Below are positions 62,463 through 64,000 of a stretch of 64,000 nucleotides of DNA, piece by piece. The notes under the pieces were generated by a model. It had not been told where the DNA came from. It ran no database searches and was given only the letters and a program-made list of their open reading frames with translations. This DNA comes from Rhodothermaceae bacterium bin80 (GTDB lineage Bacteria > Bacteroidota > Rhodothermia > Rhodothermales > Bin80), in NCBI GenBank assembly GCA_002238805.1, contig MPNB01000006.1:1-64000 (forward strand). The letters run 5' to 3'. Each line of letters begins with the position of its first letter. Position 1 is the stretch's first letter. A program made the position numbers and the translations under genes.

Positions 62463-63833
62463 ATGAAGTTTAAGCTTCTTTTTCTGAGTGCAGCATTTAT
62501 CTTCGCGAGCAATTGTCTGGCACAGGTGCCGACCGGGGATGTGCTTGTTCGTGGCGGCACAGTACTCACTGTCACGAATGGGACGCTGGAAAACACAGAT
62601 GTACTTATCCTGAATGGGATCATTACGGAGATAGGCGAAAACCTGAGCGCGCCGCAAGGTGTCTCTGTGGTTGATGCGGTAGGCATGTATGTGATGCCGG
62701 GGATTATTGACGCACATTCGCATATCGGCATAAGCAATGTAAATGAGTCATCTGCACCAGTCACCGCCCAGGTATCCGTTGGTGATGTGCTCAACCCCTA
62801 CAGCATTGCTATTTACCGCGCTTTGGCAGGAGGGGTAACCTCTTCCCATGTGATGCATGGATCCGCCAATGTGATCGGTGGGCAGAATGAAACCATCAAA
62901 CACCGATGGGGACTCCTGGACCCAGATGAATTACGCATGGCGGACGCCCCACGCACGATCAAATTTGCACTTGGCGAAAATCCTACCCGAGTTCACGGAC
63001 AAGGCAGTAATAAACGCCCTGCATCACGTATGGGGGTCGAGTATGTATTGCGTGAGACCTTTGCAAAAGCGCAGCGCTATCAGGAAGCCTGGGCACAGTA
63101 CGAAGAGGAAGCAAAATCGAATCCACGTGCGATTTCTCCCGCATACAACGGTCAGCTGGAAGTCATGAGCGACATTCTAACTGGCGATATTCTGATTCAC
63201 TGCCACTCCTACCGCGCAGACGAGATACTCATGTTGCTTGATGTGCTAGGGGATTTCGGTGTTAATCAGATCACGTTTCAGCATGTGAATGAAGGGTTCA
63301 AGATCGCGCCGGAGCTTGCCGAATTCGGCGCCGGTGCCTCTATCTTTGCCGACTGGTGGGCCTATAAGTTCGAAGTCTACTATTCGACAGCCTACAACGC
63401 TGCTATTCTCACCCGTAACGGTGTGCTGACGTCCATCAACTCAGACTCAGGTGAACTTAACCGCCACCTGTATCATGAAGCGGCAAAATCACAGAAATAC
63501 GGTGGACTCTCTGACACCGAAGCCTTGTCTCTCATCACTATTAATCCTGCTAAACAACTCGGTATCGCCGATCGAATCGGTTCTATCGAGGTAGGTAAAG
63601 AGGGGGATCTCGCAATCTTTGACCGGCACCCCCTTTCAATCTATGCGGTCAACCAAAAAACAATCGTAGACGGGATTACCTACTTTGACATCGAACGGGA
63701 TGCCGATGATATGCGATTGAGCGTAGACCCGGAAAGCCCAATTGAGACAACGGTACTGCACTCACATGACGATACTCATCAGTGTCTGCACGAGGGGGCA
63801 CTGGATCTTTACGACTTCCTGGAGAGCAATTAG
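62463..63833 (+). CDS. Secreted amidohydrolase, metal-dependent
   Basis: 456 aa from ATG 62463; the signal peptide is MKFKLLFLSAAFIFASNCLA. Family motifs: VLVRGGTVLTVTNGTLENTD, PGIIDAHSHIGISNVNES (His-x-His pair) and SINSDSGELNRHLYHEAAKS (catalytic Asp). EGDLAIFDRHPLSIYAVNQK is the C-terminal family tail. Enzymes of this type hydrolyse cyclic amides, dipeptides or related bonds. The substrate is unknown. It lies between the defective homologue upstream and a third homologue downstream, in one operon. Confidence 0.85.
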   Translation: MKFKLLFLSAAFIFASNCLAQVPTGDVLVRGGTVLTVTNGTLENTDVLILNGIITEIGENLSAPQGVSVVDAVGMYVMPGIIDAHSHIGISNVNESSAPVTAQVSVGDVLNPYSIAIYRALAGGVTSSHVMHGSANVIGGQNETIKHRWGLLDPDELRMADAPRTIKFALGENPTRVHGQGSNKRPASRMGVEYVLRETFAKAQRYQEAWAQYEEEAKSNPRAISPAYNGQLEVMSDILTGDILIHCHSYRADEILMLLDVLGDFGVNQITFQHVNEGFKIAPELAEFGAGASIFADWWAYKFEVYYSTAYNAAILTRNGVLTSINSDSGELNRHLYHEAAKSQKYGGLSDTEALSLITINPAKQLGIADRIGSIEVGKEGDLAIFDRHPLSIYAVNQKTIVDGITYFDIERDADDMRLSVDPESPIETTVLHSHDDTHQCLHEGALDLYDFLESN

Positions 63834-63835
63834 TA

Positions 63836-64000
63836 ATGACCTATTTGTATTCACTGCTTATCAGCGCGGTCTTATTGATCGCGCCGACTAAAAATGAAGC
63901 TGTCGATACGATCACGGTGTTGACCAACGCACGTATCGTAACGATTACCCAGGGCACCATTGAAAATGGCACGATTATCGTTGAGGATGGGATCATTGTC
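63836..64000 (+). CDS. Third amidohydrolase, 5' end (cut by window edge)
   Basis: The first 55 codons show a signal peptide (MTYLYSLLISAVLLIAPTKN) and the amidohydrolase front TVLTNARIVTITQGTIENGT followed by VEDGIIV. Only this end is in the window, so completeness and active-site residues cannot be checked. It follows the previous gene by 2 nt and belongs to the same operon. Confidence 0.7.
   Translation, partial: MTYLYSLLISAVLLIAPTKNEAVDTITVLTNARIVTITQGTIENGTIIVEDGIIV

Overview
The window reads as a chromosomal segment of a marine or particle-associated heterotroph of the Bacteroidota/Rhodothermota type. This is an inference from gene content and style, not from a marker gene: many lipoproteins and Tat-exported enzymes, PhoD-like phosphatase, sulfatase, DUF1080 and DUF4159 proteins, secreted amidohydrolases, and mostly weak Shine-Dalgarno signals. 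Housekeeping landmarks are tsaE-tsaB-tsaD, a class I photolyase, rhamnulokinase, xylulokinase, a KdgK-type sugar kinase, a class I aldolase and one tRNA-Arg(ACG).

Layout. 1-300: 5' part of a transposase gene running off the left edge. 872-6427: phosphatase, sulfatase and a convergent beta-propeller lipoprotein. 6.4-17.0 kb: a decayed defence island. It holds a UvrD-type helicase relic, an intact reverse transcriptase-nitrilase of the DRT type 1 (UG1) kind, an XRE-ImmA/IrrE gene coupled to a frameshifted DUF4411 gene, a C5-cytosine methyltransferase relic, a tyrosine recombinase and a RelE-like toxin-antitoxin pair bounded by repeats. 17.1-34.96 kb: metabolic genes (Nif3-like, DUF1080, RhaB, HNH-Excalibur lipoprotein, Gfo/Idh/MocA, HisC-like, DUF4159, GH3, photolyase, DUF4399, tsaEBD, xylB) with a 0.4 kb segmental duplication on both sides of the GH3 gene. 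35.0-37.4 kb: two IS1595-type relics in inverted orientation enclosing a G+C-rich beta-propeller gene. 37.4-49.6 kb: an internally deleted copy and an intact copy of an SLC13 transporter gene bracket a six-gene minus-strand operon. 49.7-64.0 kb: sugar kinase, a five-repeat Cys/His protein, tRNA-Arg, FAD oxidoreductase, aldolase, an ATP-grasp/alpha-E/transglutaminase operon, an AAA+ ATPase and three consecutive amidohydrolases.

The most interesting object is the operon at 37885-47459. It encodes a small membrane protein, a 1628-residue protein whose N-terminus carries tubulin/FtsZ-like glycine motifs and whose C-terminus carries actin/Hsp70-like nucleotide motifs, a 149-residue protein, a lipoprotein with a vWA-like start, a MotA/ZorA-like channel protein with a long coiled-coil tail, and a MotB-like protein with the ADLMTA transmembrane aspartate motif but no recognisable OmpA domain. 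I read it as an ion-driven membrane motor coupled to a double cytoskeletal-type NTPase. It resembles Zorya in its motor half only, and I do not recognise the whole as a named system. Defence is a hypothesis from the resemblance and the mobile surroundings. The second notable object is the DRT1-like gene at 7662-11414, which keeps a complete RT active site and a complete Glu-Lys-Cys nitrilase triad.
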